From the NCBI RefSeq assembly GCF_002999335.1, contig NW_020312765.1, positions 62,001 through 126,000 of the forward strand: DNA of 64,000 nucleotides, written 5' to 3'. The DNA comes from Cyclospora cayetanensis (Eukaryota; Apicomplexa; Conoidasida; Eucoccidiorida; Eimeriidae). Below are positions 56,001 to 64,000 of this stretch, piece after piece. The notes under the pieces were generated by a model. That model was given only the letters and a program-made list of their open reading frames with translations. It ran no database searches and was not told where the DNA came from. The stretch's first letter is position 1. Each line of letters starts with the position of its first letter. The position numbers were made by a program, and so were the translations under genes.

Positions 56001-59000
56001 TCCCATTTGCATCGCTGGCGTTCCTGCCGCAGCAGCAGCGGCAGTCTCTGCGTTCGCCCCTGCCGATAGGGAGGGGCATCCGACTGCAGCGTCTTTAGAA
56101 GGAGCACGAAGTGCAAGAGCGCCTCGCGAGGCAGTCTGGAAGCAGCAGCTGCTGTGGATCGGTGTCTATTCGGGGGATGACGCACCAGTCGGTGTGGTGC
56201 AGCCTCAGAGCAGCGGCAAGCGGCCTCAGCATCATCTGGCGACGCACATGACACCTTTGGTGTCGTTGCTGTCTCTAGAGGCGGATGTATTCACGCGCCG
56301 TCTGCTGCAGCCCCCCGCAGTCTTCCTAGCGAGTGCGCTGCAGCACAATGACGTGGAAACCACAACGTAAGCCGTGCTCGAGTAGGTGCGACTACGTCGA
56401 GGGTGTGTTGTTTTTTCCAAGCGCTCAAGCGAGAGGCGCATTTCGGTGGCAGAGAGCGCAGCACTCTCCCCGAGCAGGGGCGGCACGCGTCTTTGGCTCT
56501 TGAGCTGCTCTGTGCAGCAACAGCTCCCTGCAGCGAAAGCCGCTGTGGGGGATGGACTTGGGGAGTAGTCTCTGTGTCTGCTGAGGCGTCTTCTGCAGGG
56601 AGCTGCTGGAACGCTTCGAGCTGCCTCGACACCTGCAGATCAGCGCAAAGCTCGCTGAAGCGTTTGCAGCGCTGCGAGACTCCCTCAGCGGCTGTATGGA
56701 CGCCCTCTCGAGCACGCTGGATCCTGCAGTCTCATGTCACGCAGCTCTCGACGCATATTGTGCAGCACTTGAAGAAGCGTAAGGCTGTGTGACCGTGGCA
56801 GTTGTAGCGGCGGCTGCTCCCGAAAAAGGCCTCTCTCCGGGGGGAGGGGGATGGTGGGGTGGGTAAGAAAATAGGGGGGTTGGGGGTGCTGGTGGGTACA
56901 GGGGTAGGGGGAAGTGGTGGGTAGGGTGTAAGGCTCTACGGTTAGGGTTGCCTGCCTGCCTGGTGTGTGAGGCTGCATGCGCGATATTTTCAGGGGATTT
57001 AGTGGCGAGACGTGTCTCGCCACTAAATCGCAGCGACTCCTCCGCGCAGAGCGAGGAACGGCCCCTCTCGTGACTCCTGGCTGCGCCTCGGAGGCAGCAG
57101 CAGCAAGAGATGCCGAGGCAGACGGCGGCTGCCCCTTCCGCGTGTGCCTCTCAACGTATGCAGACGCAGCAACGGCTGCATCTGTCGATTTGCTGCTGCG
57201 CTGTAGAGGTCTTGCATTTGTCTACGCATGCATCGATGCAGCCGTCGCTGCTGCAGCCCCTGCAGCAGCCTCGCTGCTGCTGCTGCGTAAGGCTTCGGAG
57301 GAGCTGAAGGCAGTTCAGCAGCAGGCACAGCCGCCTGCCAAGCGCACGCTGGAGCTCGATGCTTCGCCACAAGTCGCATTTCCAGCGGAAGAAGCCGAAC
57401 TTCCCAATCCCGCTGCGGTGTTTCCAACTAGCCCCCTGATCAGTCTCTTCGCCACGACGATCGACAGGTCTGTCCGTGTGCGTGCAGTGGTGATCTTTTA
57501 GGGGGAGATATGGGGGGGATATACGGGGGGAGATATGGGGGGATGGGGGGTCTTTTGGGTGGCTACGACTCGTCTCTCTGATTTCTTACTAACCGTTGAG
57601 GGCTGCTCCCGCTGCAGCAGGCGTTGCGGCGTTTGCAGCTCTTGTCGCTCGAGGGGGGTACAGAGAAAGGGGTCAGTGCCTTGCAGTGGGGTAGGTGTAC
57701 ATACATACATATATGTACATATATGTGTATGTGTATATTGCCGACTGGCGGTAGAAGCAGCTTGTTTACTGTTTTTTCCGCTTTTTCTGGAGGGGGGCTT
57801 CAACTGTAGGTTTTCATGCGCTGAGGCGCTCACGCGCGCGGCGTGCTGGACTGTGGGTTTAGTGGTGATGCAGCTGCAGCTGCTGTCTTTTTCGGAGTGT
57901 GTTCCCTGCAGACTGGATGTGCTGATTGAGGCGCGTGCAATGCATGAAGCACGGCTGGCTGCATTGTTGTTGGAGGTTGAAACTCTTCCCATCAAGGCGA
58001 ACCTCTTAAGGACGCATCTTTCTAGGTATAGACCCTGCACACTCGCACATGAAGGGGTGGGAAAGAAGGCAGAGAGAGAGAAGGAATGTTAGGGGGAGGA
58101 GAGAAAGAAGGGGTGGGAAAGAAAGCAGAGAGAGAGAAACAATGGTAGAGAGAGAAAGGAGAGAGAGAGAGAGAGAGCCCTTTGTGGACTGCTGCTTCAG
58201 CGGCTTCTTCTGGGGTGTCTTTGTCGCGCTTTATGCTGCAGCTTGCACCGACGCAATACAGCGGTTGCCTCCTTACTTGAACAAATGCAGCAGCTTGCGG
58301 CTGGCACAGTGCGGCTCTCAAATGCCGTGGCAGTTAGCCGCTTCGTTTCCCACGCCGTGCAGGTGTTGCGGGGAGAGCCTCAGCAGCAGCAGGAGCAGCA
58401 GCAGCAGAAGCAGCAGCAGCAGACAGACGATCTGACTTCAGGGGGTTCCACGTATGCGGGAGCCGGCATGTCCATTAGGGAGGAGGAGGAAGCGCAACAA
58501 CCGCAACAAGAGCAGCAGCAACAAGAGCAGCAGCAACAAGAGCAGCAGCAACAGGAGCAGCAGCAAGAGCAGCAGCAGAGCACGACTGGAGCGGAGGAAG
58601 GGGAGCCTCAAGCTAAGGGAAACAAATACTTGTTGGCGCTCATGCGATACATCCAAAAAATCGTGCAACTGCAGACGGAGGCGCGACATCGTCTAGTTCG
58701 CGAGCAGCACCAGCAGACACAGCTACCGTACAAGGAACTCGTGGATTACTCATCGTCGTCAGAGCATGGAAGACGTCAGCAGCACCAGCTGACAGAGGGA
58801 AGTTTGGCAGCGCCTCAGCAGCTTTTCGAGTTGCTGTTTATGCGTCCAGAAGATCTCATTTCTGACGTTCTCTTTCCGCTGCGTGGGCAGGAGGAAGCGA
58901 AGCAATTGGCAGCGCTCCTAGAGGCCGATCTCACGGGTGTGTTACTGCAGGCTGCATTGCCACTGCATCGGCTTTTGCAGAGTGACAGTAGCAGCAGCAG

Positions 59001-62000
59001 CAGCAGTAGCAGTATCACGAGCAGTAGCGATAGCAGTAGCAGCAGCAGCAGTAGCGACGGCAGCAGCAGCACGAGTAGCAACGACAGCAGCACCAATATC
59101 AGCAGCACCAATGTCGGCAGGAGTTACAACACACGCAACTCAAACACCAACACAGATAGCAGCAGATCGCTCGCGGGTGAGCCTGTGGAGAAGTGCGTGG
59201 GAGGAAGATTGCAAGTCTTCGAGGATGGAAGTGGAGAAGCCTTCTCGCAGCTGGAGTATCGGGGTCGTTTCCACCAATCATCACCCCAAGCCGCTGGGGG
59301 AAGCAGTCCAAGCAATCCTGACACCCACAAAAGCAGCAGCAGCAGCAGCAGTCTGTGGCAGCCATTGTTTCCGTGGCATGCGCGCGCTTTGCGAAAGGAT
59401 TTAGTTCTCTTTTTGGGGAAACTGGAGAAGTCGGCGTTTGCGCTTCGCTCAGCAGCAGCAGGGGCTGATGCCTTCCCCAGTTCGAAGGGAGGCGAAAATC
59501 GCAGCAGCGTGGGGTGCAGTGTCGGCGAAAAGAAGTCGCTTTTAGCGGCTTTGGCAATTGCAGAGCGATGCACGGAGGCATGGCCGTCAGGGGATATGCT
59601 GCTGCTAGCTCAGCAGCAGCTCGTCGGATGCTGCAGCTCTCTGCGGCTCTGGTTTGCCGAGAGGCTGCGCTGTTGGCGTCTTATTCAGGAGACAGGCAGC
59701 CTGATTAATTCAGCAGCTTCACAAGTTGCGACAGACTTCTGCAGCTGGAAAGTTCGCCCTGAAGGATGGACCCCACAGGAGTTGGTGGCATTGCCTCTGG
59801 CTGCGAAGGTACGAGGCAAAAGATGCGCTGCATTGCAGCTAGGGGCCAAGAAAGAGGCCTTTGGGAGTAGCCTTTGCTGAAAGCGTGTTTTTTATGTGTG
59901 TGCGTGTGTGTGTTTATGTGTGTGTGTGTGTTTATGTGTGTGTGTGTGTTTATGTGTGTGTTTGTGTTTGTGTGTGTTTTTATGTGTGTTTTTATGTGTG
60001 TGTCTGTGTGTGTGTGTTTATGTGTATGTGTTTGTGTGTGTGTATTTGTATGTGTTTGTGTATGTATTTGTGTATGTATGTGTGTGTATGTGTGTGTGTT
60101 TATGTATGTGTGTTTATGTGTATGTGTCTGTGTGTGTGTATGTGTGTGTTTATGTATGTGTCTGTGTTGTTGTGCTGCGTGGTGGCATGCCTCGCGGACT
60201 GCCTGCGCTTCGTGGCGTTGAAGGAAAGAGCTATTTACGTGTTGTCTGGCTGTCATTTTCTTTCTCTCTCTGTCTGTGTTTGTCTGTGTGTCGCTCTCTC
60301 GCCGTCTATCTATCTGTCTATCTATCTGTGTGTCTATCTGTGTGTCTATCTATCTGTCTGTGTGTTCATCTGTCTGCGTAAATAAGGGTCTATGTGTGTG
60401 TGTGTCTCTGTGTGTGGTGTCTGTGCATGTCTGCGTGGCTGCCACTGCTGTAGAAACACTTGGAGGCCGTTGCAGATGACAGTCAGGCAGCCATGGAGCT
60501 GTGTTACGCTGCTGCTGCCCGTGCCTGGGCTGCTCGAGGCGATTTCCAGCGCGCGTTGGCGGTAGCTGACGCTCAGCTTTCTTCAGACAGAGAATTGCAG
60601 CAGCACCTGCTTGATTGCCTCATACAAAAGGCCCTTAAGGCTGTGCAGCAGTGCCTGCAGCCAGACAAGGTGCAACGCATGCGTTTCTTCCACGACTTGG
60701 AGGGGCTGCACCCAGAAGAACTGCAGCTGCAGCAGAGTAGGCAAGAGCAAGAGCAAGAAAGGCATGAGCAAATAAAGCAGCAAGAGCAGCAGATGACACC
60801 GCTGAGAAGCAGCGAGAAGAATTCAAGCGGCTACACACCCCTGCAGCATGGATCGCAAGGTAGCGCAAAGGCATCCATCGCTGCGTGGCCATTAGATGCT
60901 GCACTCAGCAGCAGCAGTGCCTTCGCCATGAGAGTGGAAGCTTCACCTCAAGCAACAGCAACAGCAGCACATGCAACAGCAAGAAATGCAACGGGAGGGG
61001 CCCCTTCTTGCACTGGTGAAGCAGACATGCAGGAAGAAGTTTCGCTCCCAAATTGCGTGATGCGTCTTAGCAATGCAGCGGCAGCAACGCGAGCTGCTCT
61101 GCTGCTGTCTGCAAGCTGGCCTGTGCAGACTTGCATCGATACACTGGCGTGTTGCCAGGCACGTCTACACGAAGAGGCAGCAGCAGCAGCAGCAGCAGCA
61201 GCAGTTGCTGCTGCGGAGCGACAACAGCAGCAGCTGCAGCCACAACAACCGCGACAGCAGCAGTCACAGCAGCCATCGGAAGCAGAGCGGCATGCAGAAG
61301 TCAGCTTCAGCGGCTCTAGCAGCTGCAACAACGTCGGCTGCACCTGCTTGCAGCAGCACCCGCTCCTTGCAGCTCAAGAGCAGAGAGCTTGGTCTGGCGC
61401 AGTACGCCTTGCATCGACTGCGGCATCCGTAGCAGGAGAAGTGACAGAACAGGATGATGCACTGTTTGCAGCATCTGCCGAGGATGCAGACGAGGCAGCA
61501 GATGCCGCGCTAGCTGCCATCGCCTTGCGCGCAGTGTCTCAGGATCAAGCTCAGCTCTCCTGCTGCAGCAGAGGACTCTGTCTGCTGCTCATGCTGCAGA
61601 CTGTGGGCTGTCTCTACACGTGGCGTAGCTACAGCGCTGCGATGGAGGCAACGCGAGGCGCATGGAGCTCGTGGCGAGAGCTTCACGCGGCTGTACAGAC
61701 ACCGGAAGGCATTCAGAGAGTGCGCGAGGCAACGCATGCATGCGCTTTCCTCCTCCTCCTAAGAGGCCAATAGTAACCGTTCGGCGAGCATTAAGGGCCT
61801 TCTTGGAGCGAGGAAAGTTGGGAGAGAAAAAGAGGCAGACAGTCTTTCCGTGTTCTTCTAACGACTCTATCTATGCCGAAGAACAAACCGCTTTCCTGTG
61901 TGTGTGCGTTCAGGTAGTATACACTTTGGCTGCATGCAACGGCTACGCAGCGGCAAGATCCATCTTGAGGGTAAGCTGTTGTGCTAGATACGGGCCTTAA

Positions 62001-64000
62001 TATATCGCATAACGGGCTACACTGTGCATGCAGCATAATTGGATGTACAACATAATTTGCTATACAACAGAATTTGTTGTACGACATAATCTGCTATACA
62101 ACATAATTCGATGTACAATATAATTTGATATACAACATCGAATACCTTGCTATACAATGCATACAGCGTACTTTTGCGGTGGCTGCAACATCTGTTCTTG
62201 ATTCTCGAACCCGTGCCCTTTCTGTGTCTCTCTTTCTGTGTGTGTGTACGCGTATACATATATATATGTATGTGTGTATATATATACATATGTGCATGTG
62301 TATGTATCTCTGCTGAGCATTTGGAAAAGACGCTGCAGCGTCCTGCACGTGTTGCTTCGCGTTTGCAGCTGGTCAGTGGCGCGTCAGTCTCCCCGGCTAG
62401 CGACAAGGCGGGGAGCCAGCTAGCGACAAGTAAAGCTGGTGAGCTGGCGAGTCTCTCAGTGAGCGAGCTAGCAGGTCACCTGCAAGAGTGGCTAGCTGAG
62501 GCTGAGTTGAAGCAGCTGCTGTCTCGTCCTGGTTTTAGAGGAGCCGCGACTCGCAGACTTCTCGCGCTGAGCAGCAGCAGGAGCAGCAGTCGAGTTGCTC
62601 TGCGGCTGCTGTCACTCAGCAGCACTGGCGCGAGCAGCCTCAAGGAGGAATTAAGTCCTGCTGGTGATAGCGTGGCGTTGCAGCTGCATTCGGATTTCGC
62701 AAAAGTGACGAACCGCCTGTATCTGTCCGAAGTGGTGCTGCAGCAGACTGAGATGGCAGTTCATCTGTCTCAGCTCCAGAAGCAGCTGCTGCAGCGGCTG
62801 CTGCCTTCGCTGCATTTGCTGCAGCTGGTCGAGAGCGAGGTTCAAACGCACAGAGAACCGCTGCTGCTGCATCCTGAGCTGCTGCTGGAAAGCCTCATCC
62901 TCAATGCTCGCACGGAGCTGCTCCACCCCTTCCTCCTGCAATGGCCAAAGCTGCGAGACGACCGTCTCCTCCTGCGATACGCCAGAAAAGCACTTGGGCT
63001 TCCCCATGTTGCTGCCGCTCATGCATGCGCGACAGGAGCAGGAAATGGAGAAGAAGGGAAAGGCAGTGGAGAAAGAGAAGAAGGGAAAAGAGAAACAACA
63101 AAAGAAATAGCAGAAGAGGAGGAGATTTTGCCCTCTCCCAGCTGGGGCTTCGGGGGGAGATGGGTGCTCACTACGGATGCTGCAAGGAATGAGCGAATTC
63201 GCGAAGCGCATGCGTATGAGCCGAGTCGCGCTGTGAGTGTGGCGGTTGAATTGTTGCTGTTGCTGTCGTCGGACAGCAGAGAAGGCGCGATCGGGTGTCT
63301 TCGCATCTGCACGGAGGTTGCAAGTCTGCTGCGGCATGCACTGTATCGACACCCCATGGCTGCATGCGGCCCAGGAGTCGCTCCTGCGCAAGAGGCAGCA
63401 GCAGCAGCAGCAGACGGGAGCAGCTGCGAAGTCAGCTGTATACGGACAGGAGAACGCAGTTTCTTACACGAAGAAGGAGGGCTTCCAAGAGCAGTTCTAA
63501 CCGCAGCCGCAGGAAACACCAGCAATACTAGCAGCAGCAATAGCAATACTAGCAGCAGCAATAGCAATAATGGCAGCAATAATGCCAGCAATAGCAATAA
63601 TAGCAACGATGGCAGCAGCACGACTGCCTCCCAGATCACGCGGCAGTTGTGTTGCGGTCCGTATAACAGTTTTGCTGCATTGCACTGTCAGCGCTCGTCC
63701 TTTGCTGGGGTGTATGGACAGCTGAAGGGGCGCGGCTCGGTGCGTCTTTCGAATGCTTTACCCTGCGCTCTTCGCGGGCAGTTGAGGCGTGCGCATGCCA
63801 GCGTCTCGAAGAGCTCGGCAGAAAGGTGTCTTTCGCGTGGTGAGACGACGTCTGCTGTCTCTTCGTTCGCTGCTGAAGACGGAGGCAGCGGCGCAGCGAC
63901 AGAGGCAGCAGGAGTGGCGCTGTCTGCAGCCGCCGCTGCTGGAGCGCAAGGCGATAAGCGCTGGGAAAAGAAGTCTCTCCTGGTTGGCGCCGCGGCAGCG
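50913..64000 (+). CDS. Giant helical-repeat protein, partial
   Basis: Model: join(50913..51016,51050..51169,51827..52432,52884..53226,53388..54188,54501..55054,55374..55458,55942..56366,56599..56778,56994..57467,57912..58025,58242..59808,60454..61719,61914..61970,62369..>64000), 2776 codons with closing phases, open at the window end. Most conserved-looking blocks are amphipathic helices: [125 protein letters not shown]. This suggests an alpha-solenoid scaffold or trafficking protein. A resemblance to spastizin/ZFYVE26-type solenoids is a guess; a FYVE finger beyond 64000 would support it. Poly-Thr, poly-Gln, poly-Asn/Ser and poly-Ala insertions interrupt it. Uncertain points: whether it joins the frame at 46784-50275 or starts at ATG 50913, the 33-nt first intron, and the donor at 61719 (another lies at 61772). 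Confidence 0.72.
51503..51826 (+). repeat. Five 64-bp tandem repeats ending in a splice acceptor
   Basis: Copies start at 51503, 51567, 51631, 51695 and 51757 (periods 64, 64, 64, 62). Each runs GTAGGATGCGAGTATAGTA, then CCGCAGCTGC, a TC-dinucleotide tract of varying length, CCGATGTCRTGAGAATGCAG. Every copy therefore carries a pyrimidine tract followed by CAG. Only the last copy has been altered to ATGCTGCAG, and it is used in my model as the acceptor of the exon starting at 51827. Confidence 0.95.
52500..52672 (+). repeat. Polypurine tract in intron
   Basis: About 170 bases, almost pure G and A on the plus strand in the later part (GGAGAGGAGAAGAAAGGAAA and similar), inside the intron after 52432. 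Mirror-like blocks make it a candidate for triplex formation. Confidence 0.85.
52695..52852 (+). repeat. 36-bp CA-rich tandem repeat
   Basis: The unit is built from ACACATACAAATACACAC and ACACAGACATACAAAT, with a period of 36 bases and more than three copies. It is in the same intron as the polypurine tract, ending just before the exon at 52884. Confidence 0.9.
53039..53073 (+). repeat. ACT triplet run coding poly-Thr
   Basis: Eleven or so ACT/ACG triplets inside the exon 52884-53226, read as threonine in the sense frame. This is the one clear non-CAG triplet run in the coding part of the locus. Confidence 0.9.
53466..53760 (+). repeat. CAG/CAA/AAC/AGC tract, poly-Gln then Asn/Ser
   Basis: Within exon 53388-54188. 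CAG and CAA codons give Gln runs, then AAC/AAT/AGC give a long Asn/Ser stretch. The shift from Gln to Asn/Ser reflects the same triplets read in different register plus A-rich drift. Confidence 0.9.
54236..54402 (+). repeat. 33-bp tandem repeat in intron
   Basis: Unit TGGTGGGGTTGCGTCATGGC then GTGTGTGTTGTTT, about 4.5 copies with a period of 33-34 bases, inside the intron 54189-54500. Because the period is close to a multiple of three, frames across it stay open as an 11-residue repeat. Confidence 0.93.
55164..55290 (+). repeat. CACAGACAGACA microsatellite
   Basis: CA/GACA-rich simple sequence in the intron 55055-55373, with short blocks such as CACAGAAAGACACAAACACA repeated. Confidence 0.9.
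55505..55815 (+). repeat. TTTTTGTCTGTGTGTG repeats
   Basis: About 300 bases of TGTGTGTATTTTTGTCTG-like units of about 30 bases in the intron 55459-55941. Long Phe/Cys/Val frames here are artefacts. Confidence 0.93.
56818..56962 (+). repeat. G-rich tract with telomere-like GGTTAGGGTT
   Basis: Clustered G-runs (GGGGGGAGGGGGATGGTGGG and onward) fill the intron 56779-56993 and end with GGTAGGGTG and GGTTAGGGTTG near 56930-56950. The plus strand, and so the pre-mRNA, could form several G-quadruplexes. Confidence 0.88.
56996..57029. repeat. 16-bp perfect inverted repeat at an exon start
   Basis: Arms GATTTAGTGGCGAGAC (56996-57011) and its exact reverse complement (57014-57029) are separated by only GT. 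The repeat starts two bases after the predicted 3' splice site at 56993/56994 and is coding ([10 protein letters not shown]). Confidence 0.97.
57497..57556 (+). repeat. GGGGGAGATAT repeats
   Basis: Several copies of a G-run followed by AGATAT or ATATAC, at the start of the intron 57468-57911. It is a second G-quadruplex candidate in the same transcript. Confidence 0.88.
58044..58182 (+). repeat. GA-rich duplicated intronic block
   Basis: A unit beginning GGGGTGGGAAAGAA and running through GAGAGAGAGA occurs twice, followed by a pure GA run, in the intron 58026-58241. Confidence 0.88.
58381..58578 (+). repeat. CAG/CAA tract coding poly-Gln
   Basis: Inside exon 58242-59808. It encodes Gln runs punctuated by Glu, with a five-residue periodicity (GAG-CAG-CAG-CAA-CAA). 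Length polymorphism is expected. Confidence 0.93.
58981..59165 (+). repeat. AGC/AGT tract coding poly-Ser/Asn
   Basis: In the same exon as the poly-Gln block. The CAG family of triplets is now read as AGC, giving Ser with some Asn, Asp and Thr. Confidence 0.93.
59890..60170 (+). repeat. TGTGTGTTTATG microsatellite
   Basis: About 280 bases of TG-rich repeats with TTTATG interruptions, in the intron 59809-60453. A second block of TCTGTCTATCTATCTG type follows at about 60250-60420. Confidence 0.95.
61164..61212 (+). repeat. GCA run coding poly-Ala
   Basis: GCA triplets inside exon 60454-61719, followed by CAG/CAA Gln triplets. It is the third register of the same repeat family within one gene. 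Confidence 0.93.
62044..62145 (+). repeat. Six 17-bp tandem repeats
   Basis: Copies begin at 62044, 62061, 62078, 62095, 62112 and 62129, all exactly 17 bases apart. The consensus is TRTACAACATAATTTGC, with TGTAC and TATAC starts alternating, so the higher-order unit is 34 bases. It lies in the intron 61971-62368 and is A/T-rich, unlike the surrounding G/C-rich repeats. Confidence 0.96.
62228..62312 (+). repeat. TGTG/TATATA microsatellite
   Basis: TCTCTTTCTGTGTGTGTGTA then CATATATATATGTATGTGTG-type sequence, upstream of the acceptor at 62368. Confidence 0.9.
63513..63620 (+). repeat. AGCAAT tract coding Ser/Asn
   Basis: Repeated AGC-AAT codons with ACT and GGC interruptions, in the last exon of the window. 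It encodes a Ser/Asn linker between two ordinary-looking regions. Confidence 0.9.

Noticed and set aside
56930..56952. Interstitial telomere from GGTAGGG/GGTTAGGG
   Set aside because: There are only one or two imperfect units within a generally G-rich tract, and no array of the apicomplexan TTTAGGG repeat.
57610..57658. Possible extra exon ([12 protein letters not shown]) in the intron 57468-57911
   Set aside because: Its acceptor requires phase 0 but the flanking exons require phase 2, and they join directly without it.
51503..62145. CRISPR-like arrays at the 64-bp and 17-bp repeats
   Set aside because: The repeats are contiguous with no unique spacers, and the genome is eukaryotic.

Overview
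This is nuclear DNA of an apicomplexan protozoan, most likely a coccidian of the Eimeria type. The evidence is conserved eukaryotic genes split by many short GT-AG introns, and coding sequence saturated with CAG/GCA/AGC triplets that become long Gln, Ala or Ser runs depending on frame. Repeat-poor DNA (about 1-46 kb, apart from one Gln-rich gene) also abuts strongly repeat-rich DNA (46.8-64 kb). The species cannot be settled from the sequence alone.

Layout. At 3.3-5.4 kb (+) is a four-exon proteasome alpha-3/alpha7 subunit. At 7.6-11.2 kb (+) is a two-exon Ala/Gln-rich coiled-coil protein. At 12.0-14.6 kb (-) is a four-exon, single-pass membrane protein with a thioredoxin/PDI domain and a CGHC active site. 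At 23.1-27.0 kb (-) is the DNA primase small subunit in about ten exons. It lies between two identical, oppositely oriented tRNA-Val(AAC) genes (20.7 and 28.0 kb). At 31.1-40.3 kb (-) is isoleucyl-tRNA synthetase; I could phase 25 exons continuously into a 1109-residue protein. From 42 to 46.5 kb there are only unassigned minus-strand segments that look coding. From 46.8 kb to the window end (+) is a very large, repeat-laden locus: an open frame of 1163 codons, then at least 15 phase-compatible exons giving 2776 further codons and running off the end. It looks like one giant helical-repeat protein, or two adjacent genes. I do not recognise its family.

The recognised genes are housekeeping functions (protein turnover, replication priming, translation, oxidative folding) and are not an operon-like system. 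The unusual material is structural. Almost every intron of the giant locus carries its own private simple repeat. One intron holds five 64-bp copies of a 3' splice-site-like unit, another holds six 17-bp copies, one exon opens with a 16-bp perfect inverted repeat, and a 33-nt intron-like segment removes an in-frame stop. I found no convincing undescribed enzymatic or defence system.

Exon boundaries were read by eye from conserved protein blocks, GT/AG sites and reading phase. They are predictions until transcripts are aligned.
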